NCBI RefSeq assembly: GCF_013408095.1
Contig: NZ_JACBZF010000003.1
Location: forward strand, 248,001 to 312,000
Source of the DNA: Novosphingobium marinum
GTDB taxonomy: Bacteria > Pseudomonadota > Alphaproteobacteria > Sphingomonadales > Sphingomonadaceae
Length of the DNA stretch: 64,000 nt
Reading direction: 5' to 3'
Under the pieces are notes generated by a model, which had not been told where the DNA came from, made no database searches, and worked only from the letters and a program-made list of their open reading frames with translations. Made by a program: the position numbers and the translations under genes. Positions 46,857-54,888 of the stretch are shown piece by piece (the stretch's first letter is position 1; each line of letters begins with the position of its first letter).

Positions 46857-47333
46857 CATCCGACTCCTACGCTTCCGTTTAACCGGAGCGAGGGAAGCGC
46901 CTGATGCAGCCGCTGTGCAAGACTTGGCCGCAGCCAAGTCCTCCCCAAATACAGCGGCAATCTTATTTGGCTTCGTTTTTGAGCAAGTATTCGCCATCGT
47001 CGTTTCCTCTCTTTAGCACTAAAAGACCAACTATTCGACGCCAATGTAGGCTGGTCTGCGAAGTAGCGGTTGAGGTCTGATACGCCGCGCAATCTTCCGT
47101 GCTCATCGAAGCCGGTATCGCTCTGCATCGAGGCGATACTTGGGCGCTCGCGGCACATGTCGCTATCGGAGTTACGGGGCATCGTCACAGGCAATCAAGC
47201 GTGGTCAGTCTGCACTGCCACAGGCGAGATATCGTGCTTCCCGTTGTCCTGGTCTGTATCATTCCTTCTGCCGCTTGCGCGGACCTCCGTATGTTGTCGA
47301 GCCGTCAGTCGGCTGCGTTCTTCGTGTTCGTCA

Positions 47334-48422
47334 TCATGACCGCGCGTAGCTCAGCCGCTGCATCTTGGCGGCGTAGGCGCTGTCGAACTCGTGCGCTTCG
47401 GCGTCGGGATCGCCGACATAGAACGTGCCGTCGCGCCACATCGCATGCATCACGATGGCGAGCTTGCGGGCGACCGCGACACGCGCCTTGGCGTGGCACT
47501 TGGTCTTCGCGAGCTTCAGTCCCCACGTCTTGATCGTGTCGCGCCCCTTGAACCGGGTGAGCATCGCGGATGCAGCCTCGTAGAGCGCGCGGCGCATATC
47601 GGGATCACCCGCCTTGCTGATGCGGCCCTTCACGTCGATCGACGAGCCCGACTGCCAGCGGCGCGAGGTAAGCCCGAAGTATGCTGCGACGTTGCGCGAG
47701 CGGCGGAAGCGGGTGGGATCATCGATCGCGCTCTTGAAGCTCAGCGCGGTCACCGGGCCGACGCCCGGGATCGCCATGAACCGGCGGCACAGCTCGTCGC
47801 GCATGGCGAGCTGGGTGACGAGCTTGTGCAGGATCAGATACTCTTCCCACAGCGCCGCGCGGGCTCTGAGCATGCAGTCCATCAGCCCTGCGGTCATCGC
47901 ATCGCCTGCGACCGCCTCGCGCACGGCCTTCGCCATCGATCCGCGTCCGACCTTGCCAAGCCGGATCCCGAACACCTTCAGCGAGTGGCGGATGGCGTTC
48001 TCGATATCGAGGAACTTGCGCTTGAGGTTGCGCCGCTGGACCAGCAGCAGGCGTATCCGGTAGCACTCCTCGGTCTTGATATGCGCCTGCCGGAACCACC
48101 CGGTGCGCATGATATGGGCGATACCGAGCGCATCGGCGGCGTCGGTCTTGTTGCGCTGGGCCGACAGCGCGGCGCGCACATGGCGCGTCTCCAGACAGAC
48201 GGCGGGCAAGCCCAGCTCGATCAATCCGGCATGCAGCCACGGCGATACCGATCCCGCCTCATGGCCGACCCGGCGCAGCCGTCCCGCAAACCGCTCCAGC
48301 GCCTCAGCGATCAGCTCCGGCTCGGTCGGGACCTCGGTCTCCAGTACCACCTTCCCGTCATCGCCCACCACACAGATCGCGGTCTCCTCGATCGATACAT
48401 CGAGCCCTGCAAAGTACTCCAT
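47334..48422 (-). CDS. IS110-family transposase, copy 2
   Basis: Same 362-residue protein as copy 1, offset by exactly 1566 bases. The open frame continues upstream to 49106 by chance through the transglycosylase region; that extension is not credible because it leaves the element. The natural ATG is at 48422 with AGGAG upstream. Identity of the two copies points to a recent event. Confidence 0.92.
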   Translation of the reverse strand: MEYFAGLDVSIEETAICVVGDDGKVVLETEVPTEPELIAEALERFAGRLRRVGHEAGSVSPWLHAGLIELGLPAVCLETRHVRAALSAQRNKTDAADALGIAHIMRTGWFRQAHIKTEECYRIRLLLVQRRNLKRKFLDIENAIRHSLKVFGIRLGKVGRGSMAKAVREAVAGDAMTAGLMDCMLRARAALWEEYLILHKLVTQLAMRDELCRRFMAIPGVGPVTALSFKSAIDDPTRFRRSRNVAAYFGLTSRRWQSGSSIDVKGRISKAGDPDMRRALYEAASAMLTRFKGRDTIKTWGLKLAKTKCHAKARVAVARKLAIVMHAMWRDGTFYVGDPDAEAHEFDSAYAAKMQRLSYARS

Positions 48423-48615
48423 CATCCGACTCCTACGCTTCCGTTTAACCGGAGCGAGGGAAGCGCCTGATGCAGCCGCTGTGCAAGACTTGGCCGCAGC
48501 CAAGTCCTCCCCAAATACAGCGGCAATCCCTCCCTTCCTTTGGTGCGCAAGCCTCCCGTCCTTCGCCCGCTTTCGCCAGGGAACGCATGGCTGCGCGAAG
48601 GTGCGAGGCTCGCTT

Positions 48616-49296
48616 TCATTGGGAGGAAGCCGTCGAGACGGGCGCGAATAGATCGTGCGCGGCTTGTTCCGGTCGCGCGAAGGGGTTCGCCGCGGGGCCG
48701 GGCATAGCCACCTCGTCCAACTCTTTTCGCGCTGCGCCGGGAGGCTGCAAGGCGCCAACCGGAACATTCCTGGCTTGTAGAGGCGCCGCCGCAAACATGC
48801 GCTCGGACTGCAACAGCGGCGCAATCCGGGCGACATAGCGGCGCGTTTCGAGTGGCAGCGAACGCCGTCCGGCAAGCCAGTCTTCGTAGCGTCCCGGACC
48901 TGCATTGTATGCAGCGAGGAAGCCTTGCGCGCCGTAGCGATCGTACATTTCGCGCAGGTAAGACGTGCCGGCCAGAACGTTGTCGCGCGGGTCGAACGGG
49001 TCTTGCCCGAGGGAGAACCGGGCGCGCTGCCGCGACCAGGTTCCGGGCATGAGCTGCATGAGACCCATCGCTCCTGCTCTGGAAACCGCCCGCACCCGGC
49101 CCGCACTTTCGGCGCGGATCACCGCGTAGATCCAGTGCTCGGGAATGCCGAATTGCTGCGATGCTTCGCTGACATGCGCTGCAATCTCGACGCCCTGGGA
49201 AGCTCGGACAAACTGCTCCGATTGCGCAAAAACCTGTGCCGGACTCGCCGCCACCATGGCCGCCAGGAGTCCCGGCAGAAGATACAGGCGGAGCAC
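48616..49296 (-). CDS. Conjugation-associated lytic transglycosylase
   Basis: Periplasmic peptidoglycan hydrolase of the SLT/VirB1 type that opens the wall for the mating channel. The catalytic Glu is in AVIRAESAGRVRAVSRAGAMGLMQLMPGTW (shown to identify the motif ES-x-AGLMQ-like), followed by AAYNAGPGRYEDW. Start: the GTG at 49296 lies four bases after the DUF736 stop with AGGA eight bases upstream and gives 226 aa with signal peptide LYLLPGLLAAMVAASPAQVFA. Longer in-frame starts up to 49491 would overlap the DUF736 gene deeply. Confidence 0.85.
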   Translation of the reverse strand: MLRLYLLPGLLAAMVAASPAQVFAQSEQFVRASQGVEIAAHVSEASQQFGIPEHWIYAVIRAESAGRVRAVSRAGAMGLMQLMPGTWSRQRARFSLGQDPFDPRDNVLAGTSYLREMYDRYGAQGFLAAYNAGPGRYEDWLAGRRSLPLETRRYVARIAPLLQSERMFAAAPLQARNVPVGALQPPGAARKELDEVAMPGPAANPFARPEQAAHDLFAPVSTASSQ

Positions 49297-49300
49297 GGAA

Positions 49301-49633
49301 TCAATCCTTTGCCGGGCGGCGCGCACCGCGCGACCATATAAGGACATGGCTCTGGCCGTCAGAACTGAACAGATTGGCGCGCAGAGGCCGCGGCAATACC
49401 GGATCGTCGATGACGAGCGTGACAAAACTGCCTGCCTTGTCGCCGACATGTTTCCAGCCTGCACCCACCTCGTAGGTTTCCTCGCCTTCACCTGCCATGA
49501 TGCGATAGTCAGGGGCGTTCTCGGTGTCGCCGGGGTCGGCGGCCACCAGGGTCAGCGGTGCGTCGATGGTCAGGGTTTGCAGGCGCCCTTCAAAGCCGTC
49601 GGGTGTGGCTGCAAAAGTGCCGATACAGGTCAT
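49301..49633 (-). CDS. DUF736 protein
   Basis: 110-aa DUF736 family protein, small, acidic and all-beta in appearance: IGTFAATPDGFEGRLQTLTI at the start and AGWKHVGDKAGSFVTLVIDDP in the middle. The family is almost confined to alphaproteobacterial conjugative elements, next to traF and the transglycosylase as here. Function unknown. Overlaps the traF stop by four bases. Confidence 0.85.
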   Translation of the reverse strand: MTCIGTFAATPDGFEGRLQTLTIDAPLTLVAADPGDTENAPDYRIMAGEGEETYEVGAGWKHVGDKAGSFVTLVIDDPVLPRPLRANLFSSDGQSHVLIWSRGARRPAKD

Positions 49634-50211
49634 TGTGCGTCTCCTTCAGTGGTGTTTTGGATGGGAAAGTCGGCGGGCGAGGCGAGCAGCACATAGTCCC
49701 CGTCGCCCGATTCGTTGGTCCAGACGGGCCGCGCGCGCCCGATGACATCGGCGCGTGCGACCGGGCCGAAATAACGCCCGTCAAAGCTGCCGGGGGCGCG
49801 CCTGTTCATCACGAACAGTTCATCCGCAGCGATAGTCCGGCATCCTTTCCAGACGGGCAGTTCGCGTCCAAGGCTGTCGCGCCGACGCGCCGATCCCGCA
49901 GGTGTCCCATTGATCTCGATGAGCAGGTCGCGCCGGCAGACCGTATCCCCGCCAAGCGCCGCAACCTCCTTGATGAGCGGAACGCCCGCAGGAAGATAGC
50001 CGCGCGAGGCGAGGTATTTCTGCAGCCTGAAAGCAGGATCGATCGCGACGCGGTCGCCCCTCTGGAGACCGGTCTTTCCGCCGATTGAGTACAGTCCAAC
50101 CGGCACGCTGGCCGTCACGTTCCAGACCAAAAGTCGCGAGAGCGGGATTGCGATGCTGGCCAGTGTCGCTGCCGCGACCATGCCTGCCAGAAAGGCGGTG
50201 CGCCGCCTCAT
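49630..50211 (-). CDS. traF: TraF-like S26 signal peptidase
   Basis: Membrane-bound serine peptidase (193 aa) of the TraF type, needed in RP4 to process and cyclise the TrbC pilin. N-terminal anchor LAGMVAATLASIAIPL-like, then the nucleophile serine in VTASVPVGLYSIGG and the general-base lysine in PLIKEVAALGGDTVCR; GRYFGPVARADVIGRARPVW is the usual C-terminal box. Start ATG at 50211; the long frame upstream lies within the DUF2840 gene and is not used. Overlaps neighbours by four bases on both sides. Confidence 0.88.
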   Translation of the reverse strand: MRRRTAFLAGMVAAATLASIAIPLSRLLVWNVTASVPVGLYSIGGKTGLQRGDRVAIDPAFRLQKYLASRGYLPAGVPLIKEVAALGGDTVCRRDLLIEINGTPAGSARRRDSLGRELPVWKGCRTIAADELFVMNRRAPGSFDGRYFGPVARADVIGRARPVWTNESGDGDYVLLASPADFPIQNTTEGDAQ

Positions 50212-50900
50212 GATTGCAGCTTTCGCCGCCGCAGCCAGTCGCGATGGCGCGCAGGGGAATAGGAACGTACTTGCATGCCCCCTGCCAGCCTGTTGTGGAC
50301 ATGATGCCAGTGGTCGGGAGCTACATCGCAGGGATGGATGCCAACGTCCTCGATCGCATCGATCAGCGCAAAGACCTGGCGAACCTTTGGCCAGCTTCGC
50401 ACCGAGAGCAGGATTTGCGCGCCAGGATCGACCTGCGGCAGAGTGGTGAACGGCTCGCCGAAACCGGCGGCTTGGGCGATCGTGAGCGTGGAGCCAACGG
50501 TCCCGTAGTCGTTCGAAGCCCACCGAACCAAGGCAAAGACCTGTCCCGGAGCATAGCTTTCGATACGCGTCCGGCGGTCGAGGATGCGCTCTGCAACGGG
50601 CTTGCCGAACCGAAGCCAGTCTTCCTGCACGCCGCCGCGCCACACCAGCGTGACATGCGTGAGTGGCGGATCACCGGAACCTGCGTCGACCGGTTCCGGA
50701 GGCGGAAGCGAAGCGCGCGCTGCGCTTTTGCACAGGCGTGGCTGTGTTAGCAGGAATCTGAAAGATTCCTTGTTAGCATTGTTAAGGGCTTCGCAGGCGC
50801 CGCGTTTCCGGCGAGTCGCGCAGGCTCCCGGTTCCCGATAGTCCGGGAATAGGGTTCCCGATCGTCCGAACATCACGGTTCCCGATAGTCCGAACATCAC
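50208..50900 (-). CDS. DUF2840 protein (start unclear)
   Basis: DUF2840 family protein recognised by THVTLVWRGGVQEDWLRFGK, then LVRWASNDYGTVGSTLTIAQA and DHWHHVHNRLAGG. The family core begins near 50670, but no ATG, GTG or TTG exists in frame between there and 50873. The only standard starts (50873-50900) lie inside the iteron-like repeats, giving an unusual 70-residue extension. Either a CTG start is used, or the gene begins inside the repeats. Function unknown; the family travels with traF and repA in these elements. Confidence 0.7.
   Translation of the reverse strand: MMFGLSGTVMFGRSGTLFPDYREPGACATRRKRGACEALNNANKESFRFLLTQPRLCKSAARASLPPPEPVDAGSGDPPLTHVTLVWRGGVQEDWLRFGKPVAERILDRRTRIESYAPGQVFALVRWASNDYGTVGSTLTIAQAAGFGEPFTTLPQVDPGAQILLSVRSWPKVRQVFALIDAIEDVGIHPCDVAPDHWHHVHNRLAGGMQVRSYSPARHRDWLRRRKLQS
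50830..50892. repeat. Three iteron-like repeats next to repA (candidate oriV)
   Basis: GGTTCCCGATAGTCCG occurs at 50830-50845 and 50877-50892, with a one-base variant GGTTCCCGATCGTCCG at 50853-50868. Spacing is 23 and 24 bases, about two helical turns, so all copies face the same side of the helix. They sit directly after the repA coding region, as iterons bound by plasmid initiators often do. Confidence 0.68.
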
Positions 50901-51778
50901 GCACCCTTTTCCACAGGGGGCAGCCCGATACGGCGCCGCGCGGACGCGAAGGGATCGACAGGCGCTGCAACGAACAGGAGCCGCTCGCGGCCGAACTGGT
51001 GCTCAAGAGCGAGATTGTAGCCGGGGAGCGACTGGCGGCGAACGATGGCCCGCACTTCGAAAGCGAAACGCTTCAATGGCGAGAGCGCGCCGGACTTCAC
51101 ATGCAAGTGCGAAATGTCGAAACTCCACCCGCCCTTCTGCTTCCCGCCATGCTTGCGTACGATGCGATAGAGCCAGCGCTCGAGACCGCCGGTAAGCGCA
51201 AAATAGGCCGGGTCGATGGTCAGAACGAGCGCACGATCGAGCACGCCCTCGTAAAGCCAGTCCGGTACGATCATTTCGATGCCGAGCGCGCGCCCGTTGT
51301 CATCGAGCCGTTCGCGCCATTCGTTGATCCAGGAAAATCGTCGGCGGCGTCGCGCCCCGGCCTGCCGGATGGAGGTGGCAATGCTGGTCGACTGCAAGCG
51401 GTCGAGCGCCGCCTTCAGGCGCTCGTAGCCAGCCTTTCCGGTTCCGCGCCGGGTGAAGGTAAGGATTTCATGGGGCGTCGCCGCGATAAGGCGCGAGGTG
51501 GCTTTGCCGGCATCGCGCGCCTCGACGATCTGGCTCGCTACCCAGATCAGCACATCGGCGTCCCAGATGGTGGCCATGCCATGTTCGGCGGTCGCTTCGA
51601 CCAGAATGGCGACCTCGCCCATGCGAAAGTCGATCGGCTTCACGCGCTTCGACTTGGCGAGGCTGAAGAAAGGCCAGGCCATCAGATCCTGTGCATCGCG
51701 CGCGGCGATGTCGCTGCCGGCGCCAACGAAAAGGTCGAGCTGCCCGGCCTCGCCGTCCGATGTCCTCAAGGAGCGCAT
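50897..51778 (-). CDS. repA: RepA, plasmid-type replication initiator (RPA family)
   Basis: 293-aa replication initiator protein A of the RPA family: MAWPFFSLAKSKRVKPIDF, then ATIWDADVLIWVASQI, GYERLKAALDRLQSTSI and the C-terminal VLTIDPAYFALTGGLERWLYRI are in the order typical for the family. Present in Tn4371-type ICEs, where it may support limited autonomous replication. The stop is five bases from the last iteron-like repeat. Preceded by a small HTH gene nine bases upstream. Confidence 0.9.
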   Translation of the reverse strand: MRSLRTSDGEAGQLDLFVGAGSDIAARDAQDLMAWPFFSLAKSKRVKPIDFRMGEVAILVEATAEHGMATIWDADVLIWVASQIVEARDAGKATSRLIAATPHEILTFTRRGTGKAGYERLKAALDRLQSTSIATSIRQAGARRRRRFSWINEWRERLDDNGRALGIEMIVPDWLYEGVLDRALVLTIDPAYFALTGGLERWLYRIVRKHGGKQKGGWSFDISHLHVKSGALSPLKRFAFEVRAIVRRQSLPGYNLALEHQFGRERLLFVAAPVDPFASARRRIGLPPVEKGA

Positions 51779-51787
51779 CGTACCGCC

Positions 51788-52060
51788 TCAGCGCCGGACC
51801 GGACCGGTGTAGCCGTCGATCCGCTTGGCAGGATGAACGATGCCCCTGCCCGGATCGCTGGTCGAACGCCGGAGACCCTGCTCGGCCCAGGCGTCGAGAT
51901 CTTCGCACCGGTAAACGATGCGGCCGCCGAGCTTGTGGTAGACCGGCCCTGTTCCATAGCATCTGTGCTTTTCGAGCGTGCGCGGCGAAAGCCCCAGATG
52001 CACCGCGGCATCGGGGGTGCGCAGGTAACGGGGACGGACCGGATCGGGAACGGCGGACAT
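51788..52060 (-). CDS. AlpA/MerR-like helix-turn-helix protein
   Basis: 90-aa DNA-binding protein with a winged-helix/excisionase fold: YLRTPDAAVHLGLSPRTLEKHRCYGTGP, then YHKLGGRIVYRCEDLDAWAEQG (residues about 12-62). Such proteins sit directly before repA in these elements and probably regulate it, or act in element excision. Co-transcribed with repA (gap of nine bases). Confidence 0.85.
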   Translation of the reverse strand: MSAVPDPVRPRYLRTPDAAVHLGLSPRTLEKHRCYGTGPVYHKLGGRIVYRCEDLDAWAEQGLRRSTSDPGRGIVHPAKRIDGYTGPVRR

Positions 52061-52589
52061 ATTCTGAGCTCCACAAGGCTTGGGTAGCTGCGGCTAACTG
52101 CCGCTGATTGCAGAGGGTGATGGAGCATGCTTTGGCAATGGGGGGAGCGACACAATGGTGCGTTCGGATTTGTCGCCCCTACCGGTCGTGGGCTCGGCAA
52201 GATTGAGGGGGGGCGACAACCGTGCAGAGCCCGACGCTATTGCGCCGCCCGGCAGGCTTTCGGCTGCAATGCCGAAAGGCCCGAAAGAGTAGGCGCACCT
52301 GCGAGAGAGGCAGCGGCCAAGGGCCTGTGGGAAGCAAGGCAAGCGGGGCATGTCGCGGTCGTAGCTTCCCGCTCGCCCGACCCGCTGCCGGTTCGCAAGT
52401 GCGTGCGGGGCCCCGGAACGCATAATGCCGCACCCTCAGGAGCGCATCGCCGGATGCGCGGGACAGAGTGCGTCCCCAGCCCCGCTCCAAACACCCACGA
52501 AGGCCAGTGGTCCAAGATGATATTTGGAGAAACACCGGCTTCCCCGGGATCGACATCTTGACCCTGAAGCCCGGCCACCGAGACACACG
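52061..52589. other. Long non-coding stretch upstream of the HTH-repA unit
   Basis: 529 bases without a supported gene. It must hold the promoter of the HTH-repA-DUF2840-traF string near 52070-52130; GCGGCTAACTGCCGC at about 52089-52103 is a short dyad there. ORFs on either strand are arginine-rich shadows. Nothing else recognised. Confidence 0.4.
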
Positions 52590-52622
52590 AAAAAGGGCAG
52601 GAACCGCTGCTGGTCCCTGCCC
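52590..52622 (-). terminator. Rho-independent terminator after the small hypothetical gene
   Basis: On the minus strand GGGCAGG-G-ACC pairs with GGT-T-CCTGCCC (one internal mismatch, six-base loop) and is followed by TTTTT. It lies 11 bases after the stop of the 73-aa gene. Good stem and T-run make this one of the clearest terminators in the window. Confidence 0.75.
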
Positions 52623-52633
52623 TGCCGGATGAC

Positions 52634-52855
52634 TCAGAATTCGTCGAGCATTCCGCCATGGACGGTATGAACGACCCGGATCGCAAGATGCGGGGGCAGC
52701 GCATTGTAGTCGCCTTCGTCGACCGCGCGATATCCGATCTCGTCATCCTCGATGACATGCTGGTCGAAGAAGCTGTGCAAGGCCCGTTGCTCAGCTGTTT
52801 CCAGAGCCTCGAAATAGTTGCGCGAAGGCAGTGTGCATTTCGTGAAATAGGTCAT
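52634..52855 (-). CDS. Small conserved-looking hypothetical protein
   Basis: 73-aa acidic protein (MTYFTKCTLPSRNYFEALE..., ending VHTVHGGMLDEF). The ATG at 52855 has a near-perfect AGGAGG seven bases upstream and a terminator follows, so it is a real monocistronic gene. The 235-codon frame extending to 53341 is not credible upstream of this start. No family recognised; small acidic proteins in this backbone region can be anti-restriction or DNA-mimic factors, but there is no direct evidence. Confidence 0.65.
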   Translation of the reverse strand: MTYFTKCTLPSRNYFEALETAEQRALHSFFDQHVIEDDEIGYRAVDEGDYNALPPHLAIRVVHTVHGGMLDEF

Positions 52856-53202
52856 GATAATCCTCCTGAAATCTGTCGCGAGACGACAGGAGGTTGGCCG
52901 ATGGGCCCGGGCAGACCGGGTCACAGGATCGCCTGACAGGGCGACCGCGAAGCGGCGCAGGGGGAAACGGTTTTGTCCGGTGCCGGATGCAATCCGGCGG
53001 CGGACAAAATGGTGGGGCCCCTGCCGTCCTTGATGCGGGCGGCGCGGGACCATCATGCTGGAAATGCGGTAAGCCAGGCCAATCCAGTCCACCTCAAACG
53101 ACCGTTTCAGATGATCGCTGCCATAATGGGTCGGGCCCTCCGGGCAGCGCCTGGCTATTCCCCGGAGAAAAGACCGAGCGAAAGGACGTGTGAACAGCGA
53201 AA
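52856..53202. other. Non-coding stretch between SSB terminator and small gene
   Basis: 347 bases with no supported gene. It should hold the promoter of the 73-aa gene, which I could not assign with confidence. Confidence 0.4.
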
Positions 53203-53230
53203 GAGGCCCTGCCGTTTCCGGCAGAGCCTC
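53203..53230 (-). terminator. Terminator hairpin after ssb
   Basis: GAGGC-C-CTGCCG and CGGCAG-A-GCCTC pair with one mismatch and a four-base loop; on the minus strand the stem is followed by TTTCG. It lies 25 bases after the ssb stop. Confidence 0.65.
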
Positions 53231-53255
53231 CTTTGGCTGGTTCGATGGCGCCGGA

Positions 53256-53642
53256 TCAGTCGATCGGAGGGGCGTCCTGGTTGTCGCCGCCATTGGCCCG
53301 CGAGAGGAAATCGACCTTGTCGGCAAGGATCTCCGAGCCATACCGCGTCACACCGTCCTGGTCTTCCCACTGCGTGTAGTGGATACGGCCCTGGACCGAG
53401 ACCAGCTGGCCTTTCGAGCAATACTGACCGACGGTCTTGGCGAGGCCGTTGAAGCAGGTCACACGGTGGAATTCGCTGTCCTTGGCGGTGTAGCCGTTCT
53501 CGTCCTTGTAGGTCTTGCCGTCCTTGTCGCGTGCAGGACGATCGGTGACGACAGTGATCCCGGTGACGCTGGTGCCGCCCTTGGTCTCGCGGGTGTCGGG
53601 ATCGCGGGCGATGCGGCCGGTGAGGATTGCGATATTGGTCAT
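53256..53642 (-). CDS. ssb: Single-stranded DNA-binding protein
   Basis: 128-aa SSB with an OB fold: NIAILTGRIARDPDTRETKGG, then FHRVTCFNGLAKTVGQYCSKGQLVSVQGRIHY. The usual acidic tail ending in DIPF is shortened to DAPPID. Start at the ATG 53642 with AAGGAA nine bases upstream; a TTG two codons earlier is possible. Element-encoded SSBs protect incoming single-stranded DNA and suppress the SOS response in the recipient. Followed by its own terminator. Confidence 0.9.
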   Translation of the reverse strand: MTNIAILTGRIARDPDTRETKGGTSVTGITVVTDRPARDKDGKTYKDENGYTAKDSEFHRVTCFNGLAKTVGQYCSKGQLVSVQGRIHYTQWEDQDGVTRYGSEILADKVDFLSRANGGDNQDAPPID

Positions 53643-53910
53643 GATCAAATTCCTTCAGTTCCTCAAACCGGAGACCATCTCCGGCTTGCGAACATCCAGA
53701 AGAAGCAGGGCATGGGAGGACTGCACCGCAGGCCTGAAGGGCCGAAGGGAAACCTGTTCATGACGGGTGGTGCGGGCAGGCGGCGAAGCCGCCAACACGG
53801 CCGGAAAGGAACGGGTTGCGGCTCCTCAGCTGACCTGGTTCAGGACTGTTCGCGAAGAAAGCCGGATGGGTATCGGGTGCGGGTCTGAAGGTGCCAGGAC
53901 CCTGCTGCAA

Positions 53911-54180
53911 TCAGCTTACCTCATTGCCTTCCGATGCCGCCAGGAGATCCATGAAGTTGCGGGCTGCTTCCCGGTCTTCCTCGTTCTCGAAGGCCACGTC
54001 GAGGTCGGGGGCAGACCCGAGCAGGTAGAGCATGGCCCACAGGGCAAAGCGTTTTCCCCGGTCCTGCTCCAGACCGAGATCGACCTGGCATCGCTCGATC
54101 CCCGAGGCCAAGGTTTCTGCGCCAATCGCTCCAGGATCGGCAGTGCCAAAATAGCGGATGAGAAGCGTATCAAGGTCCAT
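53911..54180 (-). CDS. Hypothetical protein, 89 aa
   Basis: Acidic, mainly helical protein (MDLDTLLIRYFGTADPGAIG..., ALWAMLYLLGSAPDLDVAFENEEDREAARNFMDLL). No family recognised. A 24-codon frame starting at ATG 54244 overlaps its start and may be a leader or another small gene. It follows the 117-aa gene on the same strand with a 71-base gap. Confidence 0.55.
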   Translation of the reverse strand: MDLDTLLIRYFGTADPGAIGAETLASGIERCQVDLGLEQDRGKRFALWAMLYLLGSAPDLDVAFENEEDREAARNFMDLLAASEGNEVS

Positions 54181-54251
54181 CGCACTCTTTTCGGATCATC
54201 GGTCGGGCCGCGGCGAGGAAGGCCAGCATTCGTGGCCCGGTCATGCGTCGC

Positions 54252-54605
54252 TCAATCAGCGGTGGGTTGCTCGCGAAGCCGCCGGGCGCGCTCGACGAAG
54301 TGCTCCATCTGGGTGGCGGCATGCAGGGTAAGCGGATGCGGCTTCGCATCGGCACGCGGGGATATGAATTCCGCGATTTCTTCGATTGCTGCAAGCTGAT
54401 CGGCGCTGGCCTTCGACAGAAGGCCGAGCACCATGTTCTCAAGGGCGATCACCCTGATGCGCAATTGGATGATCTCGGCATCGGAAAGTGGCGGAATATC
54501 CCATTTCTCGCAATCGGCAGCGAGCGCTTCCTGCGGCCCGCAGGGCAATGCCCCGCCTTCGTCTTCCCAGCGCGACAGCGCCCCGGCTTTTCCCGTTTCC
54601 GACAT
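54252..54605 (-). CDS. Hypothetical protein, 117 aa
   Basis: Soluble protein starting MSETGKAGALSRWEDEGGALPCG, with a heptad-like helix LSDAEIIQLRIRVIALENMVLGLL in the middle and ending RRLREQPTAD. AAAGGAACC precedes the ATG at 54605. No family recognised; it belongs to the backbone block upstream of ssb and probably co-transcribes with the 89-aa gene. Confidence 0.6.
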   Translation of the reverse strand: MSETGKAGALSRWEDEGGALPCGPQEALAADCEKWDIPPLSDAEIIQLRIRVIALENMVLGLLSKASADQLAAIEEIAEFISPRADAKPHPLTLHAATQMEHFVERARRLREQPTAD

Positions 54606-54711
54606 ATGCGGTTCCTTTCATAACCAACGAGGCGATCGTCTGCACGCTGCTCACATAGCACAAAGCCCTACCGGGATGCGCCTGGCACGGCGACAGCGAA
54701 GCCGGGCAAAC

Positions 54712-54747
54712 GGAACCCCGCGCGGGTTGGTCTTCACGCGGGGTTCC
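54712..54747. terminator. Perfect 11-bp inverted repeat between backbone and copper cluster
   Basis: GGAACCCCGCG (54712-54722) and CGCGGGGTTCC (54737-54747) with a 14-base loop. No strong T-run on either side. It lies 141 bases after the last copper-cluster gene and before the 117-aa gene, so it may end copper-operon transcription or mark an insertion boundary. Confidence 0.45.
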
Positions 54748-54888
54748 TGAACGACCCCTTGGGGGCACCTGCGACCCGCAGGGCTTCGGGGGGAGGCGGG
54801 GCCGTCCTTTCCTGATCTTGCGTTGTTCGTTGCGATTTCTTGCCGAGGGTCTCTCCTGAATAACTGTGTCACCGGGAAACGCGTCCGA

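Larger units (their letters stand above)
45394..48525 (-). mobile_element. Head-to-tail dimer of an IS110-family element
   Basis: Two apparently identical 1566-bp units directly abut: 45394-46959 and 46960-48525. Each holds one transposase gene on the minus strand, about 374 non-coding bases 3' of it and about 100 on its 5' side. Short subterminal inverted repeats TATTTGG / CCAAATA (45398-45404 and 48511-48517) lie near the outer ends. An ATC triplet is shared by both outer flanks and the junction, so the exact ends are ambiguous by three bases. The dimer separates the relaxase gene from the transglycosylase gene. Confidence 0.88.

Noticed and set aside
48426-49106. 590-codon version of the copy 2 transposase
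   Set aside because: The extra 228 N-terminal codons leave the element and overlap the transglycosylase gene in another frame; the ATG at 48422 has its own ribosome binding site.
50830-50892. CRISPR array
   Set aside because: Only three 16-bp repeats with 7-8 bp between them; far too short, and adjacent to repA, so iterons are the better reading.
52634-53341. 235-codon ORF containing the 73-aa protein
   Set aside because: The upstream part crosses the ssb terminator and end of ssb; a perfect AGGAGG precedes the internal ATG at 52855.
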